Shown: positions 8,741 through 18,082 of the stretch, piece by piece
Layout of the letters: the number at the start of each line of letters is the position of its first letter
Position numbering within the stretch: the stretch's first letter is position 1
Translations under genes and position numbers: made by a program
The notes under the pieces: model-generated
The model's input: only the letters and a program-made list of their open reading frames with translations
The model's database searches: none
Told to the model about the DNA's origin: nothing
Assembly (NCBI RefSeq): GCF_009827455.1
Contig: NZ_WTYZ01000001.1
Location: 930,001 to 994,000 of the forward strand
Origin: Pontixanthobacter aestiaquae
GTDB lineage: Bacteria; Pseudomonadota; Alphaproteobacteria; Sphingomonadales; Sphingomonadaceae
Direction: 5' to 3'
Length of the DNA: 64,000 bases

Positions 8741-9361
8741 ATGGATAGACTGAATATCGTTGAGAACGCCGACGATACGGCGATTGCCGCTTGGTTGGTG
8801 GGACAATTGTCCGCTGCGCTTGATGCAAGCGATGGCCGGATCGCGATCAGTATCCCCGGCGGCTCGACACCCTTTCCTATTCTGAAGGAGCTGACTGGCG
8901 GCGCGCTCGACTGGAGCCGGATTGACGTGTGGCCGGGCGATGACCGGATTGTTCCGGAAGACCACGAAGCCAGCAACACAGGTAAGATACGGGATCTGCT
9001 TGAACCGGCCGGTGCAAAGGTGATTGCGTTGAGCGAAGACGCGCAGCCACCGCATTTCGCTTTAGTCTGGCTGGGAATGGGCGCTGACGGGCATATCGCA
9101 TCATTATTTCCGAACACCGATCCCCAAATGGACGATCCGCAGCATGTGCGCCGCCTGACACCCGATCCGCTACCCCCAGAGGCACCGTTCGACCGGATTA
9201 CGCTCACCATCCCTGCGCTGCTGAATAGCGATGCACTGGCCTTTGTCATTCGGGGTGATAACAAGCGCGCGGTGTTCGATGCTGCCACGCGCGGTGAGCA
9301 TGATTTGCCGATTGCGCGCATCCTTGGCGCGGCGAAACAGCCGGTCATATGCTTCGCCTGA
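8741..9361 (+). CDS. pgl: 6-phosphogluconolactonase
   Basis: A 206-residue enzyme of the SugarP isomerase-like/6PGL family, hydrolysing 6-phosphogluconolactone in the oxidative pentose phosphate pathway. It shows SIPGGSTPFPILKEL, the WPGDDRIVPEDHEASNTG region, and GMGADGHIASLFPNTD, the conserved catalytic loop of this family. ATG 8741 places the start after the dps terminator. The 3' end overlaps the Nudix gene by 13 bases, so the two are probably co-transcribed. No zwf or edd gene is nearby. Confidence 0.9.
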   Translation: MDRLNIVENADDTAIAAWLVGQLSAALDASDGRIAISIPGGSTPFPILKELTGGALDWSRIDVWPGDDRIVPEDHEASNTGKIRDLLEPAGAKVIALSEDAQPPHFALVWLGMGADGHIASLFPNTDPQMDDPQHVRRLTPDPLPPEAPFDRITLTIPALLNSDALAFVIRGDNKRAVFDAATRGEHDLPIARILGAAKQPVICFA

Positions 9362-9819
9362 TCCCTGCCCCGCTGCACCGCTTGCTGTATCAGCAGGCCC
9401 ACAGGCTGCGTAGCCTGTGGTGGCGACTGACCAAGCCCGCGGTCGAGGGTGCTGCGGTGATAGCAACCGACCTCAACGACCAATTGCTGCTCATCCGGAT
9501 GAGCTACGGATCGGGCGGATGGAGCGTTCCGACAGGCGGCGTGAAGATAGGCGAGGATCCGGCAAACGCCGCGCGGCGCGAGTTGCTTGAGGAAACCGGC
9601 TGCGAGGCGCATTCGCTGACTCTGCTCGGTATTCAGCGCGAAACTCTGCATGGCGCAGACAATGTGGTGCATGTATTTGCGGCCAAGGTGTCAGGACATC
9701 CGCAGGCTGACATGCGCGAAATTATCGAAGCACGATTCTTCCCGATGCATTCGCTGCCCGAACCGCTGACTGCGACTACGCGGCGGCGTTTGGAGCTCCT
9801 TAAGGCCGCATCACAGTAA
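9349..9819 (+). CDS. Nudix hydrolase
   Basis: A 156-residue Nudix protein with a complete Nudix box at residues 63-85: GGVKIGE, seven residues, then RELLEETGC. This gives the Mg-binding REx2EE glutamates for hydrolysis of a nucleoside diphosphate-linked substrate. An N-terminal basic/hydrophobic stretch (RLLYQQAHRLRSLWW) precedes the domain. It overlaps pgl by 13 bases upstream and runs 9 bases into the convergent dinB gene. The substrate cannot be inferred. Confidence 0.88.
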   Translation: MLRLIPAPLHRLLYQQAHRLRSLWWRLTKPAVEGAAVIATDLNDQLLLIRMSYGSGGWSVPTGGVKIGEDPANAARRELLEETGCEAHSLTLLGIQRETLHGADNVVHVFAAKVSGHPQADMREIIEARFFPMHSLPEPLTATTRRRLELLKAASQ

Positions 9820-10962
9820 CGATAGCTGCGCAGTATCAGGCTTGCGATGGTCTTTCGTGCTTTCGTCGCCTTCAAGATTCGATAGCGTCAGCCCCATCAG
9901 GCGGATTGGCAGTGGTAGGGGTAAAAGCTCTTCCAGTAATTCGTGCCCTATCCGCGCAAACTCCAGCTTGTCGGCGACATTCTCGGTCAGCGATTTTGCG
10001 CGGGTGAGCGAAGTGAAATCGTTATATTTCAGTTTGAGCGTAATTGTCCGGCCTTTGGCCTCGGCGCGCTCGATCCGTTCCCAAACGATATCAATGATAT
10101 TGTCCATCGCCTCGCGCAGAGCTGCGCCGCTGGAGATATCATCGCTGTAAGTACGCTCTCCGCCGAGTGATTTGCGGATACGGTTGGCGCGAACCGGACG
10201 CAGATCGATTCCTCGGGCCGCTCGGTACAGATAATCGCCCATGCTGCCGAAATTCTCGCGCAGGAACTCGACATCTTTCGCAGCCAGATCGGCCCCTGTT
10301 TCGATGCCCAGTCTGGCCATCTTCTCCGCGCCTTTGGGACCGACGCCGTGAAACCGGCGCACCGGCAGTGACGCGACAAACTGCGCTCCTTCGCCGGGTT
10401 TGATCACGCACATCCCATCGGGCTTGTTCTGGTCGCTGGCGAGTTTGGCGATAAACTTGTTGTAGCTGACACCCGCGCTCGCGGTCAGGCCCGTCTGCTC
10501 CTTGATCCGCTTGCGAATAAGCTGGGCAATCCGCGTGGCGCTGCCGATGCCGTGAATATCATCGGTCACATCGAGATAGGCTTCGTCCAGGCTCAGCGGT
10601 TCAACATGCGGTGTGAAATAGCGGAAGACTTCGCGGATGGTGGACGAAGCTTCCTTATACGCATCGAAGCGGTGCCGCACGAAAACGAGATCGGGACACA
10701 GGCGCTTGGCGGTGACCGATGGCATCGCCGATCGCACTCCAAATTTGCGTGCCTCATAGCTCGCGGCCGCCACCACGCCGCGACCGCCGGAGCCTCCTAC
10801 CGCGACGGGCTTGCCGCGCAGGTCGGGATTGTCGCGTTGTTCCACGCTGGCGAAGAACGCATCCATATCGACATGAATGATCTTGCGCAGGCCGCCTTCG
10901 CTTTCAGGGGCATCTTCGGCGAAGTTGCCGGTATCTTCATTCGGGGCATCCTCATCGGCCAT
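9811..10962 (-). CDS. dinB: DNA polymerase IV (Y-family)
   Basis: A 383-residue error-prone Y-family polymerase. Visible elements are IIHVDMDAFFASVEQRDNP (first catalytic Asp), VAAASYEARKFGVRSAMPS, and PLSLDEAYLDVTD (catalytic SLDE). These are followed by the thumb helix-hairpin-helix region (RFHGVGPKGAEKMARLGI) and a little-finger domain. ATG 10962 leaves about 28 acidic residues ahead of the polymerase core; longer in-frame readings to 11067 overlap the divergent transporter start and are unlikely. It is convergent with the Nudix gene. LexA control is usual for dinB but no clear SOS box was identified. Confidence 0.92.
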   Translation of the reverse strand: MADEDAPNEDTGNFAEDAPESEGGLRKIIHVDMDAFFASVEQRDNPDLRGKPVAVGGSGGRGVVAAASYEARKFGVRSAMPSVTAKRLCPDLVFVRHRFDAYKEASSTIREVFRYFTPHVEPLSLDEAYLDVTDDIHGIGSATRIAQLIRKRIKEQTGLTASAGVSYNKFIAKLASDQNKPDGMCVIKPGEGAQFVASLPVRRFHGVGPKGAEKMARLGIETGADLAAKDVEFLRENFGSMGDYLYRAARGIDLRPVRANRIRKSLGGERTYSDDISSGAALREAMDNIIDIVWERIERAEAKGRTITLKLKYNDFTSLTRAKSLTENVADKLEFARIGHELLEELLPLPLPIRLMGLTLSNLEGDESTKDHRKPDTAQLSLL

Positions 10963-11065
10963 TCGCGCAGAATACACAGTCGGGAACGAAAGAGGAACTG
11001 CGACATTGCGGTTTCCAATGAAAACCTGCTGGCAATTCGCAGCGCAACCGCGCAAGGGAGCGCGC

Positions 11066-12298
11066 ATGGCTACTCAGGCACATCGAACCAAACCCGCATT
11101 GGGCGAGCGCGAAATGATCGTGCTGATGGCGTTACTGATGAGCCTGCAAGCTTTTGGCATCGACGCCATGCTGCCCGCATTAGGGCAAATCGCTGGCGAG
11201 ATGGGCGCCGATGGAAATGACCGCCAATTCGTGATTGGTGCCTATTTCCTGGGTGCCGGTGCGGGCGCTCTGTTCCCGGGAGCTTTCGCCGACCGTTATG
11301 GCAGGCGGCCGGTGCTCGCTGTCTCACTGATTGCCTATATCGCGCTGTCTATCGCTTGTGCTTTGGCGACCGATTACACGATGCTGCTGGCTTTCCGACT
11401 GATCCAAGGCTTCGCTTGTGCAGGGCTGAGCGTTGTGCCTGCAGCGATTGTGCGCGACCACGTTGGCGGTGACCGGATGGCACGGTTGATGAGCCTGATC
11501 ATGATGATCTTCCTGCTTGTCCCGATCCTTGCCCCGGCAGTAGGGCAGGGCATACTGTATCTCGCTGGCTGGCGTGCCATATTCGGTATGATGGCGGTGA
11601 TGGGCGTTTTGGTGGGCGTATGGGCTTGGCTAAGGCTGCCGGAGTCGCTTACCGAAGAAAACCGTCAGGATATCAATCTGTTTCCGATTCTGCGTAATAT
11701 GGGCACGGCACTGACCAACCGCGGGGCGATCGGCTATGTAGTGGGTAGCGCTTTGGTGTTTGGGTCGCTGTTCGGCTTCCTCAACTCCTCTCAGCAATTG
11801 ATTGCCGAGACATTCGATCAGGGCGAGAACTTCTATCTGATCTTTGGCGGGGCAGTAGTCGGTATGGTCGCGGCCAATTTCACCAACTCGCGGATTGTCG
11901 AGCGGTTTGGCGCGCGGCGGGTCGGGCATGCAGCGTTACTGGCGTTGATCGCAATCAGTTTTGCACAGCTTTGGAGTGCAAGCCAACCGCAGCAACCGCT
12001 ATATCAATTTATCATCCTGATGAGCCTGTCGATGGCATCGCTCGGCTTTATCGGCGCGAATTTCAGTTCGATTGCGATGCAGCCATTCTACCATATCGCC
12101 GGGTCGGCCAGTTCGGCGCAGACGGCACTTCGTATGAGCACCGGCGCGGTGCTGGGTGCGCTGATCGGTTCGCTTTACGATGGCTCAGCGAAACCTCTGG
12201 CTGTGTCCATGCTGAGCTGCGCACTGGTGGCGCTCGCTTTTGTGTTGTTTAGCGAACGCGGAAAATTGTTTGGACGCAAAGTCCCCTCACCGGATTAG
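11066..12298 (+). CDS. MFS multidrug exporter, Bcr/CflA type
   Basis: A 410-residue major facilitator with 12 predicted helices. The DHA1 features include SLQAFGIDAMLPALGQIAGE in helix 1, the loop 2-3 motif GAFADRYGRRPVLAVSL, and the antiporter-like GFACAGLSVVPAAIVRD in helix 4-5. This is the layout of Bcr/CflA drug/H+ antiporters. ATG 11066 follows AAGGGAG at a good distance. The gene is divergent from dinB with about 100 bp between starts, and its stop overlaps the convergent carboxylase gene by 4 bases. The drug or metabolite exported is unknown. Confidence 0.88.
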   Translation: MATQAHRTKPALGEREMIVLMALLMSLQAFGIDAMLPALGQIAGEMGADGNDRQFVIGAYFLGAGAGALFPGAFADRYGRRPVLAVSLIAYIALSIACALATDYTMLLAFRLIQGFACAGLSVVPAAIVRDHVGGDRMARLMSLIMMIFLLVPILAPAVGQGILYLAGWRAIFGMMAVMGVLVGVWAWLRLPESLTEENRQDINLFPILRNMGTALTNRGAIGYVVGSALVFGSLFGFLNSSQQLIAETFDQGENFYLIFGGAVVGMVAANFTNSRIVERFGARRVGHAALLALIAISFAQLWSASQPQQPLYQFIILMSLSMASLGFIGANFSSIAMQPFYHIAGSASSAQTALRMSTGAVLGALIGSLYDGSAKPLAVSMLSCALVALAFVLFSERGKLFGRKVPSPD

Positions 12299-13845
12299 GC
12301 TTCGCTTTCGAGCTTGCGCCACGCCAGATCGGCAAATTCACACAGCAAGGGCCGCGTATCGCGCGGGTCGATGATGTCCTCGACATTGAACAGCTCGGCG
12401 CTGCGGAATGGTGATGTCACTTTGTCGAGCCGCGCTTTGATTTTCTCTAACTCGGCCGCCGGATCGTCCGATGCTTCCAGCTCCGATTTATACGCCACTT
12501 CCAGCCCGCCCGCGATGGGCAATGATCCCCAGTCGCCGCTCGGCCAGCAATAGCGATATTGATGACGGTCGGCATTGCTCATCGCGCTCCCTGCAATTCC
12601 GTAAGCGCGGCGCATCACGATTGACGCAAACGGCACAGTTGCCTTGTAGATCGCGTTCATCGCTTGCACGCCGTAGCGGATGGTACCCGCCATTTCCGCC
12701 TCGCGCCCGATCATAAAGCCGGGATTGTCGACGAGGTGGACAATCGGCAGACGGAACTGGTCGGCGAGCTTCACGAAACGCTCGACCTTCTCGCTGGTCT
12801 TGGCTTCCCATGATCCGCCGAGGAAGCTGGGATCGCTGGCGACCACGGCGACTGGCCAACCATCCAGCCGCGCCAAGGCGGTAATCGCGGCACGGCCCCA
12901 ATTCTTGCCAATCTCGAATACAGTCCCTTCGTCGAACACCATGTTCATCCCGCGGCGCATCGAATAGACGTGCTTGGGATCGCGCGGGACGAGGCTGAGC
13001 AGTTCTTCTGCGCGCCGGTCGCGCGGATCGCTACATTCTGCACGGCGTGCGGGCTGCCCGGCATATTCGGGCATAAAGCTGAGGAAATGACGCGCGCGGG
13101 CAAAGGCTTCGGCTTCGCTGGCGACTTCATCATCGACCACGCCGTTGCGCGTGTGGATGTCGCTGCCGCCCAAATCTTCCTTGGCCTGCTGGTGATCGGA
13201 AGCGCTCTTGTAGCTCGCGCCCAAACCATCGACCACGGCGGGACCAGCGGCAAAAATTTGCGACAATCCGCGCACCATAATTGAATAGTGGCTGGCGACG
13301 ATCCGCGCTGCGCCAAGTCCGGCAGTCGGCCCCAAAGCCAGCGCGACAACCGGCACTGTATCGAGATTGGTCACCACATCACTCCAGCCGGGGACGGCGG
13401 GAATGTAAGTCGCGCCGATTTGCTCTAACGTTTTGACACTGCCGCCGCCGCCAGTGCCGTCGATCATCCGGATGATCGGCAATTTCAGCTCATGCGCCAT
13501 CCGCTCGGCCTGCACCATCTTGCGTGTGATCCCCGCATCGGCAGCGCCGCCGCGGATGGTGAAATCATCTGCGGTTGCGACAACAGGGCGACCATGGATG
13601 GTTGCCTTGCCGAACAGGAACGGGGCGGGGAGGACACTTTCGAGTTCGCCGTCGGCGTCATACGAACCTTTGCCTGCAATTTTGCCGATTTCGCGGAAAG
13701 AACCCTCATCGCATAGCGCCGCCAGCCGTGCCCGCGCATTCATTTTTCCGCGCGCATGTTGGCGCGAAACCTTCTCCTCGCCGCCCATTTGCTCGGCAAG
13801 CGCCTCGCGCTGGCGCAGTTCATCGAGTTCTTTTTGCCAGGTCAC
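12295..13845 (-). CDS. Acyl-CoA carboxylase, carboxyltransferase (beta) subunit
   Basis: A 516-residue carboxyltransferase that moves the carboxyl group from biotin to an acyl-CoA. Features are the N-terminal QHARGKMNARARLAALCDEG, the acyl-CoA oxyanion region MIDGTGGGGSVKTLEQIG, LGPTAGLGAARIVASHYSIM, and C-terminal HLVDNPGFMIGREAEMAGT with MRRAYGIAGSAM. Substrate (propionyl-, methylcrotonyl- or another acyl-CoA) is not decided by sequence inspection. It lies downstream of the biotin-carboxylase subunit gene, separated by 140 bp that hold a dispersed repeat element, so expression of the two halves may be uncoupled. Confidence 0.9.
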   Translation of the reverse strand: MTWQKELDELRQREALAEQMGGEEKVSRQHARGKMNARARLAALCDEGSFREIGKIAGKGSYDADGELESVLPAPFLFGKATIHGRPVVATADDFTIRGGAADAGITRKMVQAERMAHELKLPIIRMIDGTGGGGSVKTLEQIGATYIPAVPGWSDVVTNLDTVPVVALALGPTAGLGAARIVASHYSIMVRGLSQIFAAGPAVVDGLGASYKSASDHQQAKEDLGGSDIHTRNGVVDDEVASEAEAFARARHFLSFMPEYAGQPARRAECSDPRDRRAEELLSLVPRDPKHVYSMRRGMNMVFDEGTVFEIGKNWGRAAITALARLDGWPVAVVASDPSFLGGSWEAKTSEKVERFVKLADQFRLPIVHLVDNPGFMIGREAEMAGTIRYGVQAMNAIYKATVPFASIVMRRAYGIAGSAMSNADRHQYRYCWPSGDWGSLPIAGGLEVAYKSELEASDDPAAELEKIKARLDKVTSPFRSAELFNVEDIIDPRDTRPLLCEFADLAWRKLESEA

Positions 13846-13864
13846 GCCACTGCAACTCCAATTT

Positions 13865-13973
13865 CGTCATTGCGAGCGTAGCGAAGCAATCCAGAGTCGC
13901 AAGCACCCACTCTGGATTGCCGGGTGGCCCCTTGGGCCGTCTTCGACTTCACCTTCGGTTCCTCGCAATGACG
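13865..13973. repeat. Dispersed palindromic repeat element (MITE/REP-like)
   Basis: The element is bounded by 12-bp inverted ends, CGTCATTGCGAG (13865-13876) and CTCGCAATGACG (13962-13973). It has a second inverted pair, GCAATCCAGAGT (13886-13897) with ACTCTGGATTGC (13909-13920). This two-hairpin form is typical of non-coding repeats scattered through sphingomonad genomes. It fills most of the space between the two carboxylase subunit genes. Confidence 0.8.
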
Positions 13974-13985
13974 GTAATGAGGTCG

Positions 13986-15899
13986 TTAGTCGTCTTGGCT
14001 AGGTTCAACCACAGCCAAAACCGCCTCAACCTGAACCTGCGCGCCGACGCTCGCCTCAAGCTCCGTAACCACACCATCAAACGGAGCAGTCAACCCATGC
14101 TCCATCTTCATCGCCTCCAGAACCATAAGGCGCTGTCCGGCAGTGACGCTGTCGCCCTCGGCTACATCGACCGCAATAACCTTGCCCGGCATGGGCGAGA
14201 GGATTGCGCCGTCTGCGGCGGAGGCCGTGCCGCCGGCGTCCTTGCGGAAAGGTTCAAACAGAAATGCAGCACCGCTTTCAAATACGACTGTTCCCATGCC
14301 ATCGTCGCCGGACTGCATTGGCAAACGATTGCTCGCTCTGACAATCTGGTCAGTCGGGAAATCAATATCAATATCTGTTAGTTGCCCGCCTAGGCGAACT
14401 CGGACGACATTTCTCTTAGCGTTGTTTAGTCGAAATCCTTTGAGGCCTTCGTGAAACTCACTTCGTCCTTCGATAGGTCGAAAGTCGTCGGCCACAGAAT
14501 CAGCACCAACTATGTTTGCCCATTTTGACGGAATAGGCAGGGCTGTCAGGAGTTCGATCTTTTCGCCGATTAAGCCTGTTGTCACATCACCAGCGGCGAA
14601 CTCAGATAGTTCCAAAAGGCGGTGCAAAAACCAAGCATTGGTCCTCACCGGATACACCCGAACTTGGGCACAAGCTTCAGATAGTTGAGCGATAGTTTCC
14701 TCTCGGTTCGGAGCCCACTCGATGAGTTTTGCAATCATCGGATCGTAATGCGGCGACACTTCGTCGGACGGCTCGACGCCTGTTTCGATCCTATCGGCAG
14801 AATCAAAGGTCAAATCATCCAGCCGCCCCGTACTCGGCAAAAAGCCCTTTGCCGGATCCTCTGCATAGAGCCTTGCCTCAATCGCATGGCCGTCAATCTG
14901 AATATCTTCCTGCTTCAGCGGGATTGGCTCGCCGCTCGCCACCCGCAACTGCCACTCGACCAAATCCACGCCGGTGATCTCTTCGGTCACCGGATGCTCC
15001 ACCTGAAGCCGGGTGTTCATTTCCATAAAGAAAATGCGGTCCGCGCGTAGGCCTTCGCTGGCGTCGGCGATAAATTCGATCGTGCCTGCGCCGACATAAT
15101 CGACCGCTTTTGCTGCACGAATTGCTGCGCAGCATATTTCTTCGCGCGTTGCAGCATCCATGCCCGGCGCGGGGGCTTCTTCGATGACTTTTTGGTGCCG
15201 GCGTTGCAGCGAGCAATCGCGTTCGAACAGGTGGACGACATTGCCGTGACTATCGCCGAACACCTGCACTTCGATGTGCCGCGGCGAGGTGATCCATTTC
15301 TCCAGCAGCACATCATCATTGCCGAAACTGGCCTTGGCTTCGCGTCGGCAGGACTCCAGATCGGCCTCAAAATGCTGCGGGGCATCGACTTTGCGCATTC
15401 CCTTGCCGCCACCGCCTGCGACGGCTTTGATCAGCACCGGATAGCCTATCGCATCAGCCTCTTTCTTAAGCCGATCGACCGATTGATCTTCGCCCAGATA
15501 GCCGGGCGTTACCGGAACGCCAGCTTCCTGCATCAGTGATTTGGCAGAGTCTTTGAGGCCCATCGCGCGGATGCTGTCAGGATTGGGACCAACCCAGATC
15601 AGTCCGGCATCCTGCACTGCCTGCGCGAAATCGGCGTTCTCTGACAGGAAGCCGTAGCCTGGATGGATCGCCTCGGCACCGGTTTCTTTGGCGGCAGCGA
15701 TAATCTTCTCGCCAACCAGATAGCTTTCGGCGGCGGGGCTGGGGCCGATATGAACGGCCTCGTCAGCCGAGCGGGTGTGCAGGGCCTTGGCATCGGCGTC
15801 CGAATAGACCGCAACTGTCGCTACGCCCATTTCGCGGGCAGTGCGGATGATGCGGCAGGCAATCTCGCCGCGATTGGCGATGAGGAGCTTCTTAATCAT
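13986..15899 (-). CDS. Acyl-CoA carboxylase, biotin carboxylase/BCCP (alpha) subunit
   Basis: A 637-residue fused alpha subunit. The biotin carboxylase domain opens with MIKKLLIANRGEIACRIIRT and includes GGGGKGMRKV (ATP-grasp loop), HIEVQVFGD and FMEMNTRLQVEHPVTE. A middle linker domain is followed by a C-terminal biotinyl domain with LEAMKMEHG, where Lys598 is the expected biotinylation site. ATG 15899 was chosen because it gives the conserved family start. An ATG at 15965 overlaps the crtB stop as ATGA and would add 22 non-conserved residues, so coupling to crtB cannot be excluded. It pairs with the beta subunit downstream. Confidence 0.92.
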   Translation of the reverse strand: MIKKLLIANRGEIACRIIRTAREMGVATVAVYSDADAKALHTRSADEAVHIGPSPAAESYLVGEKIIAAAKETGAEAIHPGYGFLSENADFAQAVQDAGLIWVGPNPDSIRAMGLKDSAKSLMQEAGVPVTPGYLGEDQSVDRLKKEADAIGYPVLIKAVAGGGGKGMRKVDAPQHFEADLESCRREAKASFGNDDVLLEKWITSPRHIEVQVFGDSHGNVVHLFERDCSLQRRHQKVIEEAPAPGMDAATREEICCAAIRAAKAVDYVGAGTIEFIADASEGLRADRIFFMEMNTRLQVEHPVTEEITGVDLVEWQLRVASGEPIPLKQEDIQIDGHAIEARLYAEDPAKGFLPSTGRLDDLTFDSADRIETGVEPSDEVSPHYDPMIAKLIEWAPNREETIAQLSEACAQVRVYPVRTNAWFLHRLLELSEFAAGDVTTGLIGEKIELLTALPIPSKWANIVGADSVADDFRPIEGRSEFHEGLKGFRLNNAKRNVVRVRLGGQLTDIDIDFPTDQIVRASNRLPMQSGDDGMGTVVFESGAAFLFEPFRKDAGGTASAADGAILSPMPGKVIAVDVAEGDSVTAGQRLMVLEAMKMEHGLTAPFDGVVTELEASVGAQVQVEAVLAVVEPSQDD

Positions 15900-15961
15900 G
15901 CGGGCTGGATTAGAACCACTCGCCGTTCGTGTCGAGCGTAGTTCGCCGCCATTTGCCTGCG

Positions 15962-17062
15962 TCATTCCCCGTCAGGCAGCGGCTCCATCGTGGCCTCGGC
16001 AATCGGACCGCGCATCCGCACTTCCAGCAAGATTGCATCTCGCGTCCATACTGGCATCTCATCGGGCGGTAGCGGGTTGTTGCGGATCGCTTCAAAAAAC
16101 GCAGATGTGATCAGGCGCAGCTTCTCCCATGCCGGGATAACGACGCGGTGGTCCCATGCCTTTGGCCCGCGCCTGCGCACTTCAAGGCCAATCTCAGAAT
16201 AGATGTTAGCGGCGGCTAAAATCGCCCAGCGGCTACGGAACGGCAGGCGCACCGTGCCGAGGCGTGCAGCTTTTGCGTGACGGTCCATCCGCAGCACGAG
16301 CCGTGATGCCAGATCGGCGCGTTCCCACTGATGATGCGGCTTCATCAATTGACCGGGTTCGATATCTTCTTCCGCGAGCCATTCCATCGGCAGGTAACAA
16401 CGGCCAGCGCGGTCATCCTCGTCCAGATCGCGCGCGATATTGGCGAGCTGGAACGCCAGGCCCAGATCGCAGGCACGATCCAGCGTATATTCGTCGTCGT
16501 CCTGCACACCCATGACTTTCGCCATCATGACGCCCACGGCACCCGCAACGTGATAGCAATAGCGCGCCAGATCATCTTCACTGCGCGGTCGCCAATCCTG
16601 CGCGTCCAGCTCAAATCCGGCGATCACATCATCGGCATGTTGCATGGTGAGGCCGACTTCGCTGGCGACTTGCCCGAACGCATCGAACGCAACATCGGCG
16701 GTCGGTTCGCCAGCGAGAGCGCGGCGGGTGAGGATGCGGATTGATTTGACCCGGTCGGCAATGTTCGACTGGTTGCCCAGTTCACCGCCCATCTCCTGTC
16801 CGTCAGCGATATCATCGCAGCGGCGGCACCATGCGTAGAGCATCCACACACGTTCGCGTGTGACCGGATCGAACAGCCGGCTCGCGGCTGCGAAGCTTTT
16901 CGATCCTTCGGCGATCATGGCGTAGCTTTTTTGAACCAGAGCGTGGCGGTACCGTCCGCCGCCCGCCTGACGCGGGGTGGGACGAAGAATAAGCGACGGC
17001 GCGAGAGTGCGCGGGCTGACCTTTTTGGGGCGGCGCTGTGCCGTTTTGCCGGCGTTGCTCAT
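15962..17062 (-). CDS. crtB: 15-cis-phytoene synthase
   Basis: A 366-residue trans-isoprenyl diphosphate synthase that condenses two geranylgeranyl diphosphates to phytoene. Two Asp-rich metal-binding motifs are visible: CDDIADGQ (D83-D87) and NIARDLDEDD, with FQLAN just before the second. SKSFAAASRLFD and YAWCRRCDD fit the squalene/phytoene synthase signature. An N-terminal extension of about 40 basic residues precedes the core. ATG 17062 begins one base after the LOG stop; an alternative ATG at 17074 overlaps it. It is part of the crtY-crtI-unknown-LOG-crtB run. Confidence 0.94.
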   Translation of the reverse strand: MSNAGKTAQRRPKKVSPRTLAPSLILRPTPRQAGGGRYRHALVQKSYAMIAEGSKSFAAASRLFDPVTRERVWMLYAWCRRCDDIADGQEMGGELGNQSNIADRVKSIRILTRRALAGEPTADVAFDAFGQVASEVGLTMQHADDVIAGFELDAQDWRPRSEDDLARYCYHVAGAVGVMMAKVMGVQDDDEYTLDRACDLGLAFQLANIARDLDEDDRAGRCYLPMEWLAEEDIEPGQLMKPHHQWERADLASRLVLRMDRHAKAARLGTVRLPFRSRWAILAAANIYSEIGLEVRRRGPKAWDHRVVIPAWEKLRLITSAFFEAIRNNPLPPDEMPVWTRDAILLEVRMRGPIAEATMEPLPDGE

Positions 17063-17063
17063 A

Positions 17064-17645
17064 TTACAAATCATCCGCCTTCATTTTGAAGATCGGCGTG
17101 TGCGGAACGTAGCGCGCCATTTTGTCGAGCAGCGCGTCCATCGTGTTCGCCGAGATCAGGATGTTCTGATGCGCGGGCCGGACGAAGCCGACTTCCACCA
17201 TCTTCGCATTGAACGAAATCAGATCGTCGAAGAAACCGAACGCGTTGAGCAAGCCTACCGGATCGCTGTGATAGCCAAGTTGCGCCCAGCTCATCGCTTC
17301 CCATAATTCGTCCATAGTGCCGACACCGCCGGGAATGGTGATGAAGCCATCGGACAAATCGGTGAAGGCCTTTTTGCGTTCATGCATCCCGGGAACAGTG
17401 TGGAGTTCGGTGCAATCGGTGTTGGCGACTTCGCTGCCCGCAAGCGCCTCGGGGATAACTCCGATTACTTCACCGCCTGCATCGAGCGCGCCCGATGCAA
17501 CCGCGCCCATCAGTCCGAGCCGACCGCCGCCATAGACCACACCGATATCACGCTGTGCCAACGTTTCGCCGACATGGCGCGCAAGCTCCATATAGCGTGA
17601 ATCTTCGGGTGTAGCAGAGCCGCAATAGACTGCGAGGCGTTTCAT
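17064..17645 (-). CDS. LOG family protein (TIGR00730), nucleotide phosphoribohydrolase-like
   Basis: A 193-residue Rossmann-fold protein of the LOG/YvdD family. It has GGGRLGLMGAVASGAL and the signature PGGVGTMDELWEA, which contains the PGGxGTxxE nucleotide-binding and catalytic motif. LOG enzymes release free bases from nucleoside 5'-monophosphates (cytokinin activation in plants; broader nucleotide use in bacteria). Its ATG overlaps the preceding stop as ATGA at 17642-17645, and its stop lies one base before crtB. This places a nucleotide-processing gene inside a carotenoid operon. Family is clear; the cellular substrate is unknown. Confidence 0.88.
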   Translation of the reverse strand: MKRLAVYCGSATPEDSRYMELARHVGETLAQRDIGVVYGGGRLGLMGAVASGALDAGGEVIGVIPEALAGSEVANTDCTELHTVPGMHERKKAFTDLSDGFITIPGGVGTMDELWEAMSWAQLGYHSDPVGLLNAFGFFDDLISFNAKMVEVGFVRPAHQNILISANTMDALLDKMARYVPHTPIFKMKADDL

Positions 17646-18082
17646 TTGGCGCACGCCACCGCCGCTATTTGCGATATCACGCTAAGCTCTGGGATGGGTT
17701 CGTAGTTTTTCCTCTTGTGGTAACCGGTCTTATGATCGCTCCACAGTATCTTTTCCTGCGCGTCAAAGGCGTAGATTGATCCCATCATAAACTGTTGTTC
17801 GTCACACAGGATATACCAAAGCGTTTCGGTCGACTGCGTTCCAGCTTCATCGGTCTCTGCAAACTCGGTCCTGATCCAGATCTCCGTGAAAGGCGCCGTT
17901 CTGGTACTATGTGCCTGAGGCGGCTTTATGGTCTGCGGCGCCGCAAGATATGTATTGCCAGTCTGAGACTTGGCGAACGCTTCCCACACGAGCTCGTCTG
18001 ACTCTTGGGTGGCCGCCGCGGAACTTGGCGCAAGCAAGACGCAGATGGCTGACAGGTGAAGAATCCTATTTATGCCGCTCAC
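17642..18082 (-). CDS. Secreted protein of unknown function inside crt operon
   Basis: A 146-residue product with a signal peptide (about residues 1-24, ending PSSAAAT) and a mature part containing ETLWYILCDEQQFMMGSIYAFDAQ and a C-terminal VACAK. The two cysteines may form a disulfide. It starts with GTG at 18082, whose GTGA overlaps the crtI stop, and its own stop overlaps the LOG start as ATGA. Both overlaps argue that it is a genuine translated gene. I do not recognise a named family. A small periplasmic beta-rich fold is possible but unproven. Confidence 0.75.
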   Translation of the reverse strand: MSGINRILHLSAICVLLAPSSAAATQESDELVWEAFAKSQTGNTYLAAPQTIKPPQAHSTRTAPFTEIWIRTEFAETDEAGTQSTETLWYILCDEQQFMMGSIYAFDAQEKILWSDHKTGYHKRKNYEPIPELSVISQIAAVACAK